From an uncultured Selenomonas sp. (GTDB lineage Bacteria > Bacillota > Negativicutes > Selenomonadales > Selenomonadaceae): a stretch of DNA of 8,588 nt. Below the pieces are notes generated by a model. It was not told where the DNA came from, searched no databases, and saw only the letters and a list, made by a program, of their open reading frames with translations. Positions 6,375 through 8,588 of the stretch are shown in pieces. Location: the NCBI GenBank assembly GCA_945494195.1, contig CALYVJ010000059.1, forward strand, positions 1-8,588, in the 5' to 3' direction. Within the stretch, counting starts at the first letter, position 1, and each line of letters begins with the position of its first letter. The translations under genes and the position numbers were made by a program.

Positions 6375-7055
6375 ATGAGTTTTTTATCCGAAGTAAAAGG
6401 CAAGCTTATTGTGTCTTGCCAGGCTCTGCCGGATGAGCCGCTGCACAGCCCCTTTATTATGGGGCGTATGGCGCTGGCGGCCAAAGAGGGCGGTGCAAAA
6501 GCAATACGGGCACAAAGCAGTGTGGATATAAACGAAATCAAAAAAGTCACGAACTTGCCAGTGATAGGGCTGGTGAAGCGCAACTATGAGGATTCGCCTA
6601 TCTACATTACGCCGACAATGCAGGAAGTGGAAGATTTGCTGACCACGGACTGTGAGATGATTGCCCTGGATATGACGGACCGGCTTAGACCTGCAGGGGA
6701 GAAGGCAGAGGCTTTGGTGGCGCGTATTCATCAGGCGGGACGCTTGGTGCTGGCAGATATTTCAACTTACGAGGAGGGGGTGGCTGCGGCGGCTCTGGGC
6801 GCTGATGCTGTTTCCACGACGTTATCGGGATACACTCCTTATTCGCCGCAGCTCAAAGGCCCCGATGTGGATTTGGTAGCGAAATTGGCTGGCAAGTTGT
6901 CCATTCCGGTGTTTGCGGAGGGGCGCATCAATGTGCCGGAAGATATCGATAGGGTTATGGCGGTAGGGGCTTATGCACCTATTGTGGGGTCGGCGATTAC
7001 CAGACCCCAGTTAATCACGGCAAAATTTGCCCGTGTACTGCAAGGTGATTCATAA
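6375..7055 (+). CDS. nanE: N-acetylmannosamine-6-phosphate 2-epimerase NanE
   Basis: Interconverts ManNAc-6-phosphate and GlcNAc-6-phosphate, linking ManNAc (free or released from sialic acid) to the GlcNAc route. The 226-residue protein is full length for this TIM-barrel family. Recognisable residues are Gln17 in VSCQALP, Arg45 in AIRAQ, Lys68 in GLVKRNYEDSPIYITPT (65-81), Asp99 in ALDMT, Asp128 in LADIS, GYTPYS (142-147) and Glu182 in AEGRI (181-185). Lys68 and Glu182 would be the catalytic acid/base pair, corresponding to Lys66 and Glu180 that I recall for Clostridium perfringens NanE. It is 16 bases after nagB and 23 before the permease gene. No sialate lyase (nanA) or ManNAc kinase (nanK) is next to it, which points to ManNAc arriving already phosphorylated by the PTS. 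Confidence 0.96.
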   Translation: MSFLSEVKGKLIVSCQALPDEPLHSPFIMGRMALAAKEGGAKAIRAQSSVDINEIKKVTNLPVIGLVKRNYEDSPIYITPTMQEVEDLLTTDCEMIALDMTDRLRPAGEKAEALVARIHQAGRLVLADISTYEEGVAAAALGADAVSTTLSGYTPYSPQLKGPDVDLVAKLAGKLSIPVFAEGRINVPEDIDRVMAVGAYAPIVGSAITRPQLITAKFARVLQGDS

Positions 7056-7078
7056 AATAATCAAAGGGGGATTTATTT

Positions 7079-8588
7079 ATGGAGATGTTTGCACAGACTA
7101 AGGGAGGTTCTTTGTTTGCCAAGGCGCAGCGCTTTGGTAAATCCTTTATGCTTCCGATAGCGGTTCTGCCGGCAGCTGGTATCCTGTTGGGGATTGGCGG
7201 AGCTTTGTCGAATCCAAATTCGATTAAGGCGTATCCATTTCTGGATATTGGCTGGCTGCAGAATATATTTGCCATCATGGCAGCTGCCGGTAATGTGGTC
7301 TTTGCCAATTTGGCAATCCTGTTTGCTATTGGCATAGCCGTCGGCCTGGCGCGTTCGGATAAGGGGACGGCGGGGTTGTCAGCGGCACTGGCACTGCTGG
7401 TTATGAATTCTACCATCAATGTGCTGCTCAAAATAACGGGGACTTTGGCTGAAGATAATTTGGCTGGTGTTGGCCAGGGCATGTCGCTGGGGATTCAGAC
7501 TTTGGAAACGGGTGTTTTCGGCGGTGTAGCCGTTGGTATTATGACGTATTTGTTGCATGCCCGCTTCAATAAGATTGAATTGCCGCAGTTCCTAGGCTTT
7601 TTTGGCGGTTCACGTTTCGTGCCAATCGTTACTTCGTTTTCGGCTATTTTCCTAGGGATGTTCATGTTTGTGGTTTGGCCGCACTTTCAGCAGCTCATCT
7701 TCGGTATGGGCGGCTTGGTGGAGTCGACGGGATATATCGGTACCCTTATCTATGGTTTTGTCCTGCGTATGCTGGGACCGTTCGGACTGCATCATATTTT
7801 CTATTTGCCGTTCTGGACTACAGCTCTGGGCGGTGCGGAAGTCATTCAGGGCCAGTTGGTAGAAGGAACGCAGCGAATATTCTTTGCGCAGCTTGGCGAT
7901 CCGAATACTTCGCAGTATTACATCGGTATTTCCCGCTTCATGTCTGGTCGGTTCATCACGATGATGTTTGGTCTGTTAGGAGCCTGCCTGGCCATGTATC
8001 ATACGGCTAAGCCGGAGAAGAAAAAACTGGTCGGTGGTTTGCTGCTTTCGGCAGGACTCACCTCCTTCTTGACAGGAATTACAGAGCCGATTGAGTTTTC
8101 TTTCCTGTTTGTAGCTCCGATGCTCTATGTGCTGCATGCATTCTTTGATGGCTGTGCTTTCATGCTGGCGCATATTTTGCAGATTACCGTTGGGCAGACA
8201 TTCTCGGGAGGCTGCATCGACTTGATTTTGTTTGGTATCCTGCAGGGGAATGATAAAACAAATTGGATGTATATTCCGATGGTGGGGATTCCGTGGTTCT
8301 TCCTTTATTATTTCTCCTTCAAATACCTTATCTTGAAGTTTGATTTTAAGACGTTGGGCCGTGAAGATGATGATGAGGTAGCAGAAGCTGCTGATGCTCC
8401 GGCGGTGTCTGATGCTAAGGATGCGAAGCGCACGGACCTTATCATACAGGGATTGGGGGGACAGGCCAACATTGTTGATCTGGATTGTTGTGCGACACGT
8501 TTGCGGGTAACGGTCAAGGATGGCAGCCTGGTAAGTGAGCGAATGCTTAAAGAGAGTGGTTGCCGGGGCGTCCTGCAGAGCGGGACTG
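7079..8588 (+). CDS. PTS amino-sugar permease EIICB, glucose superfamily (3' end beyond the window)
   Basis: Membrane component that imports and phosphorylates a sugar. An uninterrupted frame of 503 codons runs from ATG 7079 to the right edge without a stop. ATG follows AAAGGGGG (7063-7070) by eight bases. The EIIC part (about 1-425) is strongly hydrophobic, beginning near residue 22, with family blocks GGSRFVPI (176-183), GPFGLHHIFYLPFW (213-216 region to 246), RFITMMFGLLGACLAMYH (291-308) and the diagnostic GITEPIEF (333-340). An acidic, Ala/Asp-rich linker (about 428-450) leads to EIIB, with DCCATRLRVTVKD (469-481), where Cys471 is the predicted phosphocysteine. From memory it resembles PtsG and B. 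subtilis GamP more than NagE. With nanE and nagB beside it, ManNAc, GlcNAc or GlcN is the likely substrate. Whether an EIIA domain follows EIIB cannot be seen. Confidence 0.93.
   Translation, partial: MEMFAQTKGGSLFAKAQRFGKSFMLPIAVLPAAGILLGIGGALSNPNSIKAYPFLDIGWLQNIFAIMAAAGNVVFANLAILFAIGIAVGLARSDKGTAGLSAALALLVMNSTINVLLKITGTLAEDNLAGVGQGMSLGIQTLETGVFGGVAVGIMTYLLHARFNKIELPQFLGFFGGSRFVPIVTSFSAIFLGMFMFVVWPHFQQLIFGMGGLVESTGYIGTLIYGFVLRMLGPFGLHHIFYLPFWTTALGGAEVIQGQLVEGTQRIFFAQLGDPNTSQYYIGISRFMSGRFITMMFGLLGACLAMYHTAKPEKKKLVGGLLLSAGLTSFLTGITEPIEFSFLFVAPMLYVLHAFFDGCAFMLAHILQITVGQTFSGGCIDLILFGILQGNDKTNWMYIPMVGIPWFFLYYFSFKYLILKFDFKTLGREDDDEVAEAADAPAVSDAKDAKRTDLIIQGLGGQANIVDLDCCATRLRVTVKDGSLVSERMLKESGCRGVLQSGT

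Noticed and set aside
1..8588. tRNA, rRNA, CRISPR array, insertion sequence or phage elements
   Set aside because: No cloverleaf, repeated direct spacers, terminal inverted repeats or transposase-like coding sequence was seen on either strand.

Overview
The window reads as a chromosomal piece of an anaerobic bacterium, most likely a Gram-negative-type Firmicute of the Negativicutes (Selenomonas, Mitsuokella or a relative). This rests on the look of the proteins, strong AGGAGG-type ribosome binding sites and the mix of ethanolamine, cobamide and PTS amino-sugar genes. It is an inference; no rRNA or other marker gene is present. All nine genes lie on the + strand and cover nearly the whole window.

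Region 1 (about 1-125) is an untranslated leader. Every + frame is closed by position 23, and the rest can fold into two mutually exclusive hairpins. Region 2 (126-4662) is a tightly packed five-gene block: eutB and eutC (the two subunits of adenosylcobalamin-dependent ethanolamine ammonia-lyase), then cobT, cobS and cobC (lower-ligand activation, nucleotide-loop assembly and alpha-ribazole phosphate dephosphorylation). Three consecutive junctions are ATGA stop/start overlaps and the fourth is a 14-base overlap. The enzyme and the last steps of making its cofactor are therefore probably made from one message. No microcompartment shell, eutA or eutH gene is in view.

Region 3 (4663-4740) is the only real intergenic gap besides the leader. 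It holds a good sigma-A-type promoter (TTGCAT, 17 bases, TAGTAT) bracketed by two TGAAA-N5-TTKCA inverted repeats whose centres are 51 bases apart. These are candidate operators for the RpiR-family regulator that follows.

Region 4 (4741-8588) is an amino-sugar operon: an RpiR/SIS regulator, nagB (glucosamine-6-phosphate deaminase), nanE (N-acetylmannosamine-6-phosphate 2-epimerase) and a glucose-superfamily PTS permease (EIIC plus the start of EIIB), which runs off the right edge. The logic fits uptake and phosphorylation of an N-acetylated amino sugar, epimerisation of ManNAc-6-P to GlcNAc-6-P, deacetylation by a nagA not seen here, and deamination to fructose-6-phosphate.

No tRNA, rRNA, CRISPR array, insertion sequence or phage gene was found. 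The gene families are all known. The points most worth a second look are the eut-cob coupling, the unusual lower-ligand pocket of CobT, the paired operators and the structured leader.
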